From Mycolicibacterium alvei (lineage in GTDB: Bacteria > Actinomycetota > Actinomycetes > Mycobacteriales > Mycobacteriaceae), in NCBI RefSeq assembly GCF_010727325.1, contig NZ_AP022565.1:4588001-4652000 (forward strand): DNA of 64,000 bases, in the 5' to 3' direction. Position 1 is the stretch's first letter. Each line of letters begins with the position of its first letter. Below are positions 9,396 to 21,038 of the stretch, piece after piece. The notes beneath the pieces are model-generated. The model did no database searches, was not told the origin of the DNA, and saw only the letters and a list, made by a program, of their open reading frames with translations. A program made the position numbers and the translations under genes.

Positions 9396-9485
9396 TCAAC
9401 AGGAACAACAACAGCAGCAACCCGCCACGCGGCACAGATCAACTGTGCGGCGCTTGGTGAGCACGAGCTCAAGGCGGGCTGACAC
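9396..9485 (-). CDS. leaderless poly-cysteine leader peptide (attenuator uORF)
   Basis: A 29-codon frame encodes MSARLELVLTKRRTVDL followed by a tail with seven cysteines, including five consecutive ones just before the stop (GCCCCCSC). GTG 9485 lies seven bases after TAAGCT, the spacing of a leaderless start. The run of Cys codons contains TCCTGTTG, complementary to CAACAGGA at the ribosome site of the downstream DUF4395 gene. This is the architecture of the cysteine-responsive attenuators described upstream of mycobacterial sulfur operons. Confidence 0.85.
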   Translation of the reverse strand: MSARLELVLTKRRTVDLCRVAGCCCCCSC

Positions 9486-9492
9486 GACCGAC

Positions 9493-9498
9493 AGCTTA
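9493..9498 (-). promoter_or_regulatory. -10 element of the poly-cysteine leader transcript
   Basis: TAAGCT on the minus strand fits TANNNT and sits seven bases before the leader GTG, placing the transcription start at the first base of the codon. Confidence 0.6.
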
Positions 9499-9514
9499 CC
9501 CAATGACCGCCCGG

Positions 9515-9937
9515 TCAGGCCAACAGCGGTTCCAGCGCCGAGCGCAGGTCAGCGGCCCTGGGGACCCCGCTGGTGCGGTATCGGGGCCGCCCGTCGCGGT
9601 CGAAGATGATGGTGGTGGGCAACGACAGGACCGAAAGTCGCTTGGCAGCTTCGGGATTGGCGTCCATGTCGATTTCGACGTGCGCGACTTCGGGCAACTC
9701 CGCGCAGACCTGGTCGACGACTCGTCGCACCCCCACGCAGGGCCCGCACCATGCGGCCGAGAAGTGCAGCACGGTCGGGCCGGTGTGCGACAGGCCCAGA
9801 CCGCTGGTGTCAATGTCGGCGGCTTCTTCGCCCGCCCTGATCAGGCCGGCGCGCAGGGTGATCAGGCGACCTACCACGTAGGCCACCCCGAGCGCCGCGA
9901 TCAGCACCACGATCGCCAGCACCATGGATGAGCTCAT
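9515..9937 (-). CDS. thiX: membrane-anchored thioredoxin-like protein
   Basis: A 140-residue protein with one N-terminal membrane helix (MVLAIVVLIAALGVAYVVG) and a thioredoxin domain with the redox motif AAWCGPC near residues 62-68, and the cis-proline loop SLPTTIIF. It should act as a thiol oxidoreductase tethered to the membrane. It overlaps lmeA by four bases (ATGA), so both are one operon, and the poly-cysteine leader begins about 30 bases after its end. Confidence 0.88.
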   Translation of the reverse strand: MSSSMVLAIVVLIAALGVAYVVGRLITLRAGLIRAGEEAADIDTSGLGLSHTGPTVLHFSAAWCGPCVGVRRVVDQVCAELPEVAHVEIDMDANPEAAKRLSVLSLPTTIIFDRDGRPRYRTSGVPRAADLRSALEPLLA

Positions 9938-10749
9938 GATTGTCGGAACCCGGCCAGGTCGACCGTTACTCCCGAGGCGATGCCCTCGATGATCACATCG
10001 GAGCCGCGGGCACCCGCGGTGGTCGGGGCGATCCCGAACGGCAGCTTCTGGCCGGTGATCGTGTGGCTGAACTCGGACAGCACGGCCGCGGTCTTGTCCT
10101 CGGGCACCGGTTCGCCTGCGGTGCCGGGGCCGGTCAGGATCCCGGTCGCGGTCAGCACCAGGGCGGTGTCGTCGCCGTCGGCGAAGGACAGGTCGACCGC
10201 GACACTGACCCGTTTGTCGAGCCCGGAGGCCTTGGGGGTGCCGGTGAACACCAGTCCCTGACTGCCGGAGATGCCGGACTCCGTGGTGCCGCCGGTGGCG
10301 TCGTTGGATTCCCGTTCGGGAGCCTCCACCAGCAGGTCACCGATGCCCATGACCCGGCCGACATGGGTGGAGTCGAGGATGATGCGACTCTCGGCCTTCT
10401 CGACCGGCAGCTTGGCGTCAGGTGCGATCAGCCACGACGAGTCGGCGAGGTCGATGCCATGCAGCGTGGCTTCCAGCGAGGCCCGGCCGACCACCGGGTG
10501 ATCGACTCCGGTGGCCCGGATCTCGATCTCCTTGTAGCGATGGTTGCGGACCTGGGTGAGGAACGGGAAACCCAGGATCGCTACCCACGGATCCCAGTTG
10601 AGGGCGGCCGCACTGCGTACCGCACGGGCAAGTCGGTACTCGGCGTAGATCGCCGAACCGAAATCGGTGCCGACGACTCCGACGACAAGCGCGGTCACGG
10701 TCGCGGTGAGCCCGATCAGCAGTTTGCGCACCGCCACATTGTCGCCCAC
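9934..10749 (-). CDS. lmeA: lipomannan elongation factor LmeA (DUF2993)
   Basis: A 271-residue exported protein with an N-terminal signal-anchor (LLIGLTATVTALVVGVVG) and a DUF2993 domain (e.g. FPFLTQVRNHRYKEIEIRATG, LVVEAPERESN-like segment). LmeA acts in the periplasm to promote maturation of the mannan chain of lipomannan. Position between glnR and thiX matches Rv0817c. GTG 10749 is taken as the start; two further GTGs lie within six codons. Confidence 0.88.
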   Translation of the reverse strand: MGDNVAVRKLLIGLTATVTALVVGVVGTDFGSAIYAEYRLARAVRSAAALNWDPWVAILGFPFLTQVRNHRYKEIEIRATGVDHPVVGRASLEATLHGIDLADSSWLIAPDAKLPVEKAESRIILDSTHVGRVMGIGDLLVEAPERESNDATGGTTESGISGSQGLVFTGTPKASGLDKRVSVAVDLSFADGDDTALVLTATGILTGPGTAGEPVPEDKTAAVLSEFSHTITGQKLPFGIAPTTAGARGSDVIIEGIASGVTVDLAGFRQS

Positions 10750-10911
10750 GGCCGTCGGCTTGGAGCGCTCGGCGCGGCTGATCAGCAGGTGAGGCGTTAT
10801 CGTTAGATCACAAAAGCCGGTAACGGCTACATGTCAGTCATGAATTCGACCGTGTGGACATCGGGGTCCGGGCGATCGTGGGAAGTGATTGCCGGCGCGC
10901 CGGAGGACCCG

Positions 10912-12581
<1,670 letters not shown>

Positions 12582-12592
12582 CCCGTTCAGCT

Positions 12593-12627
12593 GTGAACAC
12601 GCTGAACCTGTTCACTGCTGATTCACC
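12593..12627 (+). promoter_or_regulatory. possible RegX3-type phosphate box upstream of pstS
   Basis: GTGAAC (12593-12598) and GTTCAC (12610-12615) form an inverted pair, followed by TTCACC at 12622. Similar GTTCAC-like repeats mark SenX3-RegX3 targets. The match is by eye only. Confidence 0.4.
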
Positions 12628-12702
12628 TGGTGTCCGCGAGCCGTCCACTGCGGCCGCATACGTTGCCGGAGAGTGTGAAACCGTCAACCGAAAGTGAGAC
12701 AC

Positions 12703-13842
12703 GTGAAGCTCATCAGCATCGGCACGGGCGCCGGTAGGTCCTTCGGCATCGCCTTGTCGTCGACGGCCATTGCCGCGCTCACGCTGACCGCGTGCGGTAG
12801 CGACAACAACCTGCCCAGCGCCGGCTCGTCGGCCGCGGGCAGCAGCTCGGCCGCATCGGCTGAGTGCGGCGGCAAGGCCGCTCTGACGGGCGAGGGCTCG
12901 ACGGCACAGCAGAACGCCATTGCCGAGTTCAACAAGGTTTGGGGCCAGGTGTGCTCCGGCAAGAACCTGTCCTACAACCCGACCGGATCGGGTGCAGGCG
13001 TGGATCAGTTCATCGCCAAGCAGGTCGACTTCGCCGGCTCCGACTCGGCGCTCCAGGACGGTCAGATCACGAAGGCCGCCGAGCGCTGCGGTGGCAATGA
13101 GGCCTGGAACCTGCCCCTGGTGTTCGGCCCGGTCGCGTTGGCCTACAACGTCGAAGGCGTCGACACGCTCGTCGTGACCCCCGAAGTGCTCGCCAAGATC
13201 TTCCAGGGCCAGATCACCAAGTGGAACGACCCGGCGGTGGCCGCGCTGAACGCCGGCGCCACCCTGCCCGACCTGGACATCAAGCCGATCTATCGGTCGG
13301 ATTCCTCGGGCACCACCGACAACTTCCAGAAGTACCTCGCCGCCGCCGCTCCGCAGACCTGGACCAAGGGTGCGGGCAAGGAGTTCCAGGGCGGTGCAGG
13401 TGAGGGCGCCCAGAAGTCCTCCGGTGTCGTGCAGGCCGTGCAGGCCACTCCAGGCTCCATCGGCTACGTCGAGAAGAGCCCGGCCGCCGCCGCCGGCCTG
13501 CCCTACGCCCAGATCGACAGCGGTGCCGGCGCGGTGGCGCTGGACGACCAGTCGACCACCAAGGCCGTCGGCGTCGCCGCCTTCAAGGGCGAGGGCAATG
13601 ACCTCGTGCTCGACCTGAACGCGCTGTACGCCTCGAAGGAAGCCGGCGCCTACCCGCTGGTGCTGGCCACCTACGAGATCGTTTGCTCCAAGGGGTACGA
13701 CGCCGACACCGCGGCCGCCGTCAAGTCGTTCCTGACGGTGGCCGCCAACGAGGGCCAGGCCAGCCTGTCCCAGGCCGGATACATCGCACTCCCCGACGAG
13801 TTCAAGCAGCGCCTGCTGACCTCGGTCGAGGCGATCGCGTAG
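12703..13842 (+). CDS. pstS: phosphate-binding lipoprotein PstS
   Basis: Extracytoplasmic phosphate receptor of the Pst ABC importer. A signal peptide ends at lipobox LTAC (residue about 31), then an Ala/Ser-rich linker leads into the binding domain with GEGSTAQQNAIAEFNK, YNPTGSGAGVDQF, FAGSDSAL and SDSSGTTDNFQ, the phosphate-contact loops of the family. GTG 12703 is preferred to GTG 12694 because it begins KLISIG like other mycobacterial PstS. It heads pstSCAB. Confidence 0.95.
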   Translation: MKLISIGTGAGRSFGIALSSTAIAALTLTACGSDNNLPSAGSSAAGSSSAASAECGGKAALTGEGSTAQQNAIAEFNKVWGQVCSGKNLSYNPTGSGAGVDQFIAKQVDFAGSDSALQDGQITKAAERCGGNEAWNLPLVFGPVALAYNVEGVDTLVVTPEVLAKIFQGQITKWNDPAVAALNAGATLPDLDIKPIYRSDSSGTTDNFQKYLAAAAPQTWTKGAGKEFQGGAGEGAQKSSGVVQAVQATPGSIGYVEKSPAAAAGLPYAQIDSGAGAVALDDQSTTKAVGVAAFKGEGNDLVLDLNALYASKEAGAYPLVLATYEIVCSKGYDADTAAAVKSFLTVAANEGQASLSQAGYIALPDEFKQRLLTSVEAIA

Positions 13843-13896
13843 TAGCCGGACTGGCTTTGAAGGACGGATCTGGGTGAGGATGGTTTTACCGACCGC

Positions 13897-14952
13897 ATGA
13901 CGACCAGGGGCCCCGACGGGACAACAGTGACAACGCCGAATCCAGCTGATTCGGGGTCAGGGGAGACGCTCGCGTCCTCTCACCCCGAGCCCGCGCCTAT
14001 CTCCACCAATCCGTCCAAGGGAGCCAAGGTTCGCCTCGGTGACCGAATTTTCCGTGGGCTCGCCGAAGGTTCGGGCATCTTGATCGTCGCGCTGATCGTG
14101 GCGATCGGGGTGTTCCTGCTCTGGCGCGCTATTCCGGCGCTGACCCGTAACGAGGAGAACTTCTTCCTGTACGGCGGGAACTGGATCACCACCGACACCT
14201 CGGCGATGCACTTCGGCATCCTCGATCTGTTGCAGGTGACGGTGTTCGTCTCGGTGTTCGCACTGGTGTTGGCGATGCCGGTGGCACTGGGCATCGCGAT
14301 CTACCTCACCCAGTACTCGTCACGGCGACTTGCCGGCCCGCTGGGCTATCTGGTGGACCTGCTGGCCGCGGTGCCTTCGATCGTCTACGGCGTCTGGGGC
14401 CTGTACGTACTGGCGCCGGCCATCAAACCCTTTGCGGTGTGGCTCAATACGAACTTGAGCTGGCTGTTCCTGTTCAGTACCGGCAATGCCTCGGTGGCCG
14501 GTGGTGGCACCATCTTCACCGCGGGCATCGTGTTGGCGGTGATGATCCTGCCGATCATCACCGCGGTGGCCCGCGAGGTGTTCGCCCAGACTCCCCGTGG
14601 TCAGATCGAGGCCGCGTTGGCCCTCGGTGCCACCCGCTGGGAAGTGGTGCGCACGACGGTGCTGCCCTTCGGGTTGTCGGGCTACATCAGTGGCGCGATG
14701 CTCGGTCTGGGCCGGGCGCTCGGTGAGACCATCGCGCTGCTGATCATCCTGCGCGGCACCCAGACCGCGTTCGGTTGGTCGCTGTTTGACGGGGGCTACA
14801 CCTTCGCGAGCAAGATTGCCGCCACCGCAAGCGAATTCAACGATCAGTACAAGGCGGGCGCCTACATTGCCGCCGGCCTGGTGCTGTTCATCCTCACCTT
14901 CGTGGTGAACTCGCTGGCTCGCGCCGCGGTGGCCGGAAAGGGACGGGCATGA
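13897..14952 (+). CDS. pstC: phosphate ABC transporter permease PstC
   Basis: Inner-membrane permease of 351 residues. About 50 polar residues precede six or so hydrophobic helices; the EAA-type coupling loop is seen as [20 protein letters not shown], and [14 protein letters not shown] follows. ATG 13897 is used, though a GTG ten codons later is possible since neither has a clear ribosome site. It overlaps pstA by four bases (ATGA). Confidence 0.94.
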   Translation: MTTRGPDGTTVTTPNPADSGSGETLASSHPEPAPISTNPSKGAKVRLGDRIFRGLAEGSGILIVALIVAIGVFLLWRAIPALTRNEENFFLYGGNWITTDTSAMHFGILDLLQVTVFVSVFALVLAMPVALGIAIYLTQYSSRRLAGPLGYLVDLLAAVPSIVYGVWGLYVLAPAIKPFAVWLNTNLSWLFLFSTGNASVAGGGTIFTAGIVLAVMILPIITAVAREVFAQTPRGQIEAALALGATRWEVVRTTVLPFGLSGYISGAMLGLGRALGETIALLIILRGTQTAFGWSLFDGGYTFASKIAATASEFNDQYKAGAYIAAGLVLFILTFVVNSLARAAVAGKGRA

Positions 14953-15863
14953 CCTCCACCCTCGAGCGCCCGGTCAAGGCGCCCACCTTCCAGGGCGTGA
15001 GTCTGCGCCGCAAGCTGACCAACCACCTCGCCACGGTCCTGGTGACCCTGTCATTGCTGGTTGCCCTGATACCACTGGCCTGGGTGCTGTATTCGGTGAT
15101 CGTCCGGGGCTGGGCCGCGTTGAGTTCAACCACGTGGTTCACCAATTCCCAGGCCGGGATGACGACGTTCATCGCCGGTGGCGGCGCCTACCACGCGATC
15201 GTCGGCACTGTGCTGCAGGGCCTGGTGTGCTCGCTGATCTCTATTCCGGTCGGCGTGATGGTGGGCGTGTACCTGGTCGAGTACGGCGGCGGGACCCGGC
15301 TGGGCAAGGTCACCACGTTCATGGTGGACATCCTCACCGGTGTGCCCTCGATCGTCGCCGCGCTGTTCATCTACGCGCTGTGGGTGGCCACGTTCGGGTT
15401 CGGCCGGTCCGGGTTCGCGGTATCACTGTCGTTGGTGCTGTTGATGATTCCGGTGATCGTGCGGGCCACCGAGGAGATGCTGCGCATCGTCCCGATGGAT
15501 CTGCGCGAAGCCAGTTATGCACTGGGCGTGCCGAAGTGGAAGACCATCGTCCGCATCGTGATCCCGACGGCCCTGTCGGGCATCGTCACCGGAATCATGC
15601 TCGCACTGGCCCGGGTGATGGGTGAGACTGCGCCGCTGCTGATCCTCGTCGGCTACGCCCAGGCGATGAACTTCGACATGTTCGGCGGGTTCATGGGTTC
15701 GCTGCCCGGCATGATGTACGACCAGATCTCGGCGGGGGCCGGTGCCAACCCGGTGCCCACCGACCGACTCTGGGGTGCGGCGCTGACCCTGATCGTGCTG
15801 ATCGCCCTGCTCAATGTCGGCGCTCGCACGGTCGCCAAACTCTTTTCCCCCAAGAAGGTTTAG
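14949..15863 (+). CDS. pstA: phosphate ABC transporter permease PstA
   Basis: Second permease of the Pst importer, 304 residues with six predicted helices. The cytoplasmic coupling loop [23 protein letters not shown] shows the EAA-type pattern that contacts PstB, and [12 protein letters not shown] follows as in other PstA proteins. The ATG overlaps the pstC stop and pstB starts ten bases downstream. Confidence 0.94.
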   Translation: MTSTLERPVKAPTFQGVSLRRKLTNHLATVLVTLSLLVALIPLAWVLYSVIVRGWAALSSTTWFTNSQAGMTTFIAGGGAYHAIVGTVLQGLVCSLISIPVGVMVGVYLVEYGGGTRLGKVTTFMVDILTGVPSIVAALFIYALWVATFGFGRSGFAVSLSLVLLMIPVIVRATEEMLRIVPMDLREASYALGVPKWKTIVRIVIPTALSGIVTGIMLALARVMGETAPLLILVGYAQAMNFDMFGGFMGSLPGMMYDQISAGAGANPVPTDRLWGAALTLIVLIALLNVGARTVAKLFSPKKV

Positions 15864-15872
15864 GAGCCATTC

Positions 15873-16649
15873 ATGGCCAAGCGGCTGGATCTCAAGGACG
15901 TCAACATCTATTACGGCGCGTTCCATGCTGTTTCCGAGGTTTCGCTGTCGGTGCAGCCGCGCAGCGTGATGGCTTTCATCGGCCCGTCGGGTTGCGGTAA
16001 GTCGACGGTACTGCGGACGTTGAACCGCATGCACGAGGTGATCCCGGGAGCCCGTGTCGAAGGTTCGGTGTTGCTCGACGGTGAGAACATCTACGGCGCC
16101 GGGGTGGACCCGGTGGGGGTGCGTAAGACCATCGGCATGGTGTTCCAGCGCCCGAATCCGTTCCCCACCATGTCGATTCGTGACAATGTGGTGGCCGGGC
16201 TGAAGCTGCAGGGCGTGCGTAACAAGAAGGCCCTGGATGAGGTGGCCGAGCGCTCACTGCGCGGCGCCAACCTGTGGAACGAGGTCAAGGACCGTCTGGA
16301 CAAGCCCGGCGGCGGGCTGTCGGGTGGTCAGCAACAGCGGTTGTGCATCGCCCGCGCGATCGCGGTGCAGCCGGACGTGCTGCTGATGGATGAGCCCTGC
16401 TCGGCGCTCGACCCCATCTCGACGCTGGCGATCGAGGACCTGATCTCCACGCTCAAGCAGGATTTCACGATCGTCATCGTCACGCACAACATGCAGCAGG
16501 CGGCCCGGGTGAGCGATCAGACCGCATTCTTCAATCTGGAGGCCACCGGTAAACCCGGCAAGCTGATCGAGATCGACGACACCGAGAAGATCTTCTCCAA
16601 CCCCACCCGGAAGGCGACCGAGGACTACATCTCCGGTCGCTTCGGCTGA
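15873..16649 (+). CDS. pstB: phosphate ABC transporter ATPase PstB
   Basis: Cytoplasmic ATPase powering phosphate import. Walker [10 protein letters not shown] is near residues 37-45, the Q-loop is in [10 protein letters not shown], the ABC signature [14 protein letters not shown] near 148, and Walker [12 protein letters not shown] near 170 with the switch histidine in VTHNMQQA. The 258-residue length is standard. AGGAG precedes the ATG. It is the last gene of the pst operon and converges with phoU. Confidence 0.97.
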   Translation: MAKRLDLKDVNIYYGAFHAVSEVSLSVQPRSVMAFIGPSGCGKSTVLRTLNRMHEVIPGARVEGSVLLDGENIYGAGVDPVGVRKTIGMVFQRPNPFPTMSIRDNVVAGLKLQGVRNKKALDEVAERSLRGANLWNEVKDRLDKPGGGLSGGQQQRLCIARAIAVQPDVLLMDEPCSALDPISTLAIEDLISTLKQDFTIVIVTHNMQQAARVSDQTAFFNLEATGKPGKLIEIDDTEKIFSNPTRKATEDYISGRFG

Positions 16650-16673
16650 GTTTCCGACCCGGGGCCCGAGCCC

Positions 16674-17339
16674 TTACTTCGAGGAGACCGATTCGTCGTC
16701 CGGGTAGGAACCGGTGACCTGGAAGATGACCCGCCGGGCCACCTCGACGGCGTGGTCGGCGAAGCGCTCGTAGAAGCGGCTCAGCAACGTCACGTCGACG
16801 GCAGCGGTCACGCCGTGCTTCCACTCCCGGTCCATCAGCACCGAGAACAGGTGGCGATGCAGGTCATCCATCGCATCGTCTTCCTCCTGGATCCGGGCGG
16901 CCTTCTCCGGATCCTGGGTGCGCAGCACCTCACGGGCGGCGTGCCCCAGTTCAACGGCCACCCGGCCCATCTCGGCGAAGTACCCGTTCACTTCCTCGGG
17001 CAGCACGTGCTGAGGGTGGCGGCGACGCGCGATCTTGGCGACATGCAGCGCCAGCGCACCCATCCGGTCCACGTCGGCGACGATCTGAATGGAACCCACC
17101 ACCGCGCGCAGATCACCGGCCACGGGCGCCTGCAGCGCGAGCAACACGAAAGCAGACTCCTCGGCCTGGATGCTCAGCGTGCTCATCTGATCGTGATCGC
17201 TGATGACCTGTTCGGCGAGGGCCAGATCGGCCTGCAGCAGCGCCTGGGTGGCGTGCTCCATTGCAGTACCCGCCAAATCGCACATCGCGCCGAGTTGGTC
17301 CGTGAGTGAATGCAGCTGCTCGTGGTATTGGGTACGCAT
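16674..17339 (-). CDS. phoU: PhoU-type phosphate signalling regulator
   Basis: A 221-residue protein of two three-helix repeats, each with the acidic metal-binding pattern of PhoU (for example [15 protein letters not shown] and an [14 protein letters not shown] segment). PhoU links Pst activity to inhibition of the SenX3-RegX3 phosphate-starvation system; mycobacterial copies (PhoY) also affect persistence. It converges on pstB with 24 bases between stops, so it is transcribed separately from pst. Confidence 0.93.
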   Translation of the reverse strand: MRTQYHEQLHSLTDQLGAMCDLAGTAMEHATQALLQADLALAEQVISDHDQMSTLSIQAEESAFVLLALQAPVAGDLRAVVGSIQIVADVDRMGALALHVAKIARRRHPQHVLPEEVNGYFAEMGRVAVELGHAAREVLRTQDPEKAARIQEEDDAMDDLHRHLFSVLMDREWKHGVTAAVDVTLLSRFYERFADHAVEVARRVIFQVTGSYPDDESVSSK

Positions 17340-17425
17340 GCTGCAAGATTAGGCGCTCGGCAGCCATGTCGTCACGATGAGACGATGAACGAACGGTGAA
17401 TGCCGTCCGCCCCGGATCTCTGCGA

Positions 17426-19618
17426 CTATTCGCAGGCGGTGTCGGCGGCGTTGGTGACGGTCAGGTCCTCGGGGAGATGCGTCGGGCTGGTGCTGGTGCC
17501 TTTCAGCACGTGCACCTGCACTTCCGACCCGCTCGGGCTCGGGGCGCCCACCGAATAGAAATCGGAGCCCAGCACCACCTGCACCACGTCGCCCATGCCC
17601 GTCACCCGCTCGATGGTCGGGTTGGTGAAGGAGCTGGCCACCGTCGCCGCCGCCTCCTCGTTGCCGGGGGAGAAGAACACCGTGGTCGCCGGGAGCGTGC
17701 TCGGGTAGTCATCGGGGGTGTTGACGTTGAAGCCGTGTTCCTGCAGTTCGGTGGCCGCGGTCGAAGCCAGTCCGCTCTGGCCCGTCGAGTTCGACACCTG
17801 CACCGTGACCTGCTGCGGTTCGGTGGTGATGGCGTTGACCATCTCACCGCTGTCGGTCGCGACCGGCGCGGGCGCCTGAACCGACGAGGGCGTCGCTGAT
17901 GCTTCGGAGGGAGCGGCAGCCTGGACGGACGACGTCGCCGATTCCGGCGTGCCGGGCACCGGGGTGTTGTCCGGATTCTTCTCACCGGGCAGCGGGTCGT
18001 CGTTGATGATCGCGTCGAACAGGGAACGCATGTCGTCGGTGCGCGGGACCTCGTTGCCGTATTCGTCGGCGTAGCCCACCGTCGGCACCGTCACGAAGGT
18101 GATCCGGCCCGCGTTCACACCCTGGACCGACTGTCCGAGGTCGACGAGGTCCTTGGTCTTGATGTTGTCGACGAAGCTGTCGCTGATGAACATGTTGACC
18201 ACGTTGTTCAGCTTGGTCAGTGAGAAAAAGGTGTCCCGTGAGATCAGCGTGCGCAGCAGCGAGGAGAGGAACAGCTGCTGCCGTTTGATGCGGCCGTAGT
18301 CCCCGTTGTATTCGGTGGTGATCTGGCGGGCCCGCACGTAGTTCAGCGCGGTGTGGCCATCGATCGTCTGACGACCGGCGCTGGCCAGCACGGTGCCCAA
18401 CTCGTAGTCCTCGAGCGCGGTGGTGCTGCACACCTCGATCCCGCCGAGTGCGTCGACCATCTTCGAGAAGCCGGCAAAGTCGACGGCCATGAACCGGTTG
18501 ATGGACAGGCCCGACAACTTCTGGATCACCTTCACCAGGCATTTCGGGCCGCCGAAGGCGAAGGCGGAGTTCAGTTTGGTCTCGGTGTAGACCTCGTCCG
18601 GCCCGTAGGTCTCGCTCTCCTCGTCGTACAGCGGACCGTAGGCCGCCGTCTCGGCGTTCCACGGCTCGCACTTCATCGGGGTGATCGACAGGTCGCGCGG
18701 GAACGACACGGCGACAACACGTTCCCGGTTGGCCGGGATGTTCACCATCATGATGGTGTCGGACCGGGCGCCGCCGGCGTCCTCGGTGTCGCCGGCGCCC
18801 ATACCGCCGTTTTCGCCGAACCGGCTGTCGGTGCCGACGATCAGGAAGTTCTCATCGCCGAACTGGGAGTTGGGGTCGAGGATGTCGCGTGAATTGAGGT
18901 CGAGCGCGGCCACTTTGTTGAGGCTGTTGTTCTTCGAGCTCTGCCACTGCCAGGCGCCGCCGGTCAGCACCAGGGCGAGGACCGCGAGCATCGCTGTGGC
19001 GGCTCGTCCGGCCAGCATCACCCGACGGTTGATCGGTGGCCGCACCCTCTCGATTTCATCGGTGTCGGCGTGATCGTGCGACTCCTGCGGCACCCGGCGG
19101 GCCTGCCACGCCGGTGGTGCCGTGGGTAGGTCGTACTCGTAGACCGGCAGCGCCTGGAATACGTCGGTGTTCGCGGCCTCGAACCCGTGGTGTTCCGGCG
19201 AGTCCTCGAAAGGTACCGGGAACTCCTCGGCCTCGAGAGAATCCTGGGGTGCACCGTCCTCAGGGGCGATCCGCACCGCTTCGATCACGTCGGTCGGATC
19301 GGGTACCCGCGGCCGGACATACGCCGGCTGCGGCTCAAGCACCGCCTCGGGCTCCGGGTCGTCGGATTCCAGACGGTGGCGGGTCGGCGTGAACCCGGTC
19401 CCGGCGACCTTGGCGATCAGATCGGCGACAGTTACCCCGTCGGCGTGACTACCGGTGGGCTCATCAAGGGGTGAATGGTCGGGTGACGGTGCGTCCTGAC
19501 GTTCCCACGGCGCGGCGCGTGGCAAAGGCTCGCGGGATCGGGTAATCCATTGGTTGCCCGACGAATCCTCCGGAGAGCGACGCCGACGGCCGGGAGTGGC
19601 GTGATCACCGTCACTCAT
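17426..19618 (-). CDS. LytR-CpsA-Psr (LCP) family cell-wall ligase
   Basis: A 730-residue membrane protein. A long acidic cytosolic region (1-198) leads to one helix near 200-222, then the LCP domain (about 250-430) with GTDSR, ARSDTIMMVNI, SFPRDLSI and VRARQITTEYNGDYGRIKRQQ, the pyrophosphate-binding arginines and aspartates. A Pro/Ala/Ser-rich linker precedes a LytR_C domain (about 597-700). LCP enzymes attach polymers such as arabinogalactan to peptidoglycan. Position matches Rv0822c. ATG 19618 is the only good start. Confidence 0.9.
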   Translation of the reverse strand: MSDGDHATPGRRRRSPEDSSGNQWITRSREPLPRAAPWERQDAPSPDHSPLDEPTGSHADGVTVADLIAKVAGTGFTPTRHRLESDDPEPEAVLEPQPAYVRPRVPDPTDVIEAVRIAPEDGAPQDSLEAEEFPVPFEDSPEHHGFEAANTDVFQALPVYEYDLPTAPPAWQARRVPQESHDHADTDEIERVRPPINRRVMLAGRAATAMLAVLALVLTGGAWQWQSSKNNSLNKVAALDLNSRDILDPNSQFGDENFLIVGTDSRFGENGGMGAGDTEDAGGARSDTIMMVNIPANRERVVAVSFPRDLSITPMKCEPWNAETAAYGPLYDEESETYGPDEVYTETKLNSAFAFGGPKCLVKVIQKLSGLSINRFMAVDFAGFSKMVDALGGIEVCSTTALEDYELGTVLASAGRQTIDGHTALNYVRARQITTEYNGDYGRIKRQQLFLSSLLRTLISRDTFFSLTKLNNVVNMFISDSFVDNIKTKDLVDLGQSVQGVNAGRITFVTVPTVGYADEYGNEVPRTDDMRSLFDAIINDDPLPGEKNPDNTPVPGTPESATSSVQAAAPSEASATPSSVQAPAPVATDSGEMVNAITTEPQQVTVQVSNSTGQSGLASTAATELQEHGFNVNTPDDYPSTLPATTVFFSPGNEEAAATVASSFTNPTIERVTGMGDVVQVVLGSDFYSVGAPSPSGSEVQVHVLKGTSTSPTHLPEDLTVTNAADTACE

Positions 19619-19690
19619 GTTCGTACCGGCCTCCGACTCTTCGAGCTAGTGCATGCGCGTCGGTGCGCATCGTTCCTGCAAGATAAATGG

Positions 19691-19731
19691 GGTGCTGCTG
19701 AGGTTTTCTCCTCATCTCTTCTAGCAGCACC
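19691..19731 (-). terminator. hairpin between dus and the LCP gene
   Basis: GGTGCTGCT and AGCAGCACC (19691-19699 and 19723-19731) pair perfectly, with an inner GAGG/CCTC. The 235-base gap from the dus stop to the LCP start holds no other recognisable feature. It may end the desA1-dus transcript. Confidence 0.45.
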
Positions 19732-19853
19732 GTGCCGGATTGGCTACCTGAGCCGGCCACGGCAGGGGTTCATCGTACTGAGACATCCTGGGACTGAGCT
19801 AGACCCATCCCGGTGACAGAGCGGTTTCGATGTCATCTCGGGGCGAGCGCAGG

Positions 19854-21038
19854 TCAGCCTCCGGAATGCATCACATCGGCTCCGACCGGTACTGCGCAGT
19901 CGTCGGGATCGTCGAGCCATCCCTCGGGCAAGGACACTGAAGCGGCCGAGCCCTGGCGCCCGCGCGGTCCGGTGGCCGCGGGTGGGAACGGGGCGTCACC
20001 GTCCAGTTGGTCGAGCAGTGCGTCGAGTTCGGCACGGGTCTTGACCAGGGCCAGCCCACGTCGCAGGTCGGCGCCGGCCGGGAACCCGTGCAGGTACCAG
20101 GCCACGTGCTTGCGGATGTCGCGCATGGCCTTGTCCTCGCCGAAGTGCTCGCTGAGCAGTTCGCCGTGGCGGCGCACGATGTCGGCCACCTCGCCCAGGT
20201 TCGGCGGGGTGGCGGCGGGACGCCCGTTGAACGCTGCCGAGAGTTCGGCGAACAACCATGGCCGGCCCAGACAGCCGCGGCCGATCACCACGCCGTCGCA
20301 GCCGGTCGCAGCCATCATCGCGAGCGCGTCCTCGGCCTCGAAGATGTCACCGTTGCCCAGTACCGGGATGCCGGTGACGTGCGCTTTGAGCGCCGCGATC
20401 TGATCCCAGTCGGCGGTGCCCGAATAGCGTTGTGCGGCAGTGCGGGCGTGCAGAGCGACGGCTGCCGCGCCCTCCTCGGCGGCGATCCGCCCGGCGTCCA
20501 GGTGGGTGTGATGGGCGTCGTCGATGCCGATCCGGAACTTCACCGTCACCGGAATGTCGGTGCCCGCAACGCCCCGCACCGCAGCCGCCACGATCTGGCC
20601 GAACAGACGACGCTTGTAGGGCAGTGCCGATCCACCGCCACGCTTGGTCACCTTGGGCACCGGGCAGCCGAAATTCATGTCGATGTGGTCGGCCAGGCCT
20701 TCGTCGGCGATCATCTTGGCCGCCAGATAGGTGGTTTCCGGGTCCACGGTGTAGAGCTGCAGCGACCGCGGTGATTCGTCGGGACCGAACGTCGTCATGT
20801 GCAGGGTCACCGGGTGACGCTCGACCAGGGCCCGCGCCGTGACCATCTCGCACACATACAGCCCGCTGACGGTGCCGGCGCGGGCGATCTCGAGCTCGCG
20901 GCACAGCGTGCGGAACGCCACATTGGTCACCCCGGCCATCGGAGCGAGCACGACTGGGCTGGGCAACGCGAACGGCCCGATCCGCAGTTGGGATCGGGCC
21001 GGCGCTGCCGTTACAGGGGGTGGGGCCGTCAGCGTCAT
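19854..21038 (-). CDS. dus: tRNA-dihydrouridine synthase
   Basis: FMN-dependent reduction of uridine to dihydrouridine in tRNA D-loops. The TIM-barrel family motifs are present: PMAGVTNVAFRTLCRE, the catalytic-cysteine loop MNFGCPVPKVTKRGGG, VTVKFRIG and VIGRGCLGRPWLF. The 394-residue length fits. ATG 21038 overlaps the desA1 stop as ATGA, so it is translationally coupled to desA1; the longer upstream frame is an artefact of reading through desA1. Matches Rv0823c. Confidence 0.93.
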   Translation of the reverse strand: MTLTAPPPVTAAPARSQLRIGPFALPSPVVLAPMAGVTNVAFRTLCRELEIARAGTVSGLYVCEMVTARALVERHPVTLHMTTFGPDESPRSLQLYTVDPETTYLAAKMIADEGLADHIDMNFGCPVPKVTKRGGGSALPYKRRLFGQIVAAAVRGVAGTDIPVTVKFRIGIDDAHHTHLDAGRIAAEEGAAAVALHARTAAQRYSGTADWDQIAALKAHVTGIPVLGNGDIFEAEDALAMMAATGCDGVVIGRGCLGRPWLFAELSAAFNGRPAATPPNLGEVADIVRRHGELLSEHFGEDKAMRDIRKHVAWYLHGFPAGADLRRGLALVKTRAELDALLDQLDGDAPFPPAATGPRGRQGSAASVSLPEGWLDDPDDCAVPVGADVMHSGG

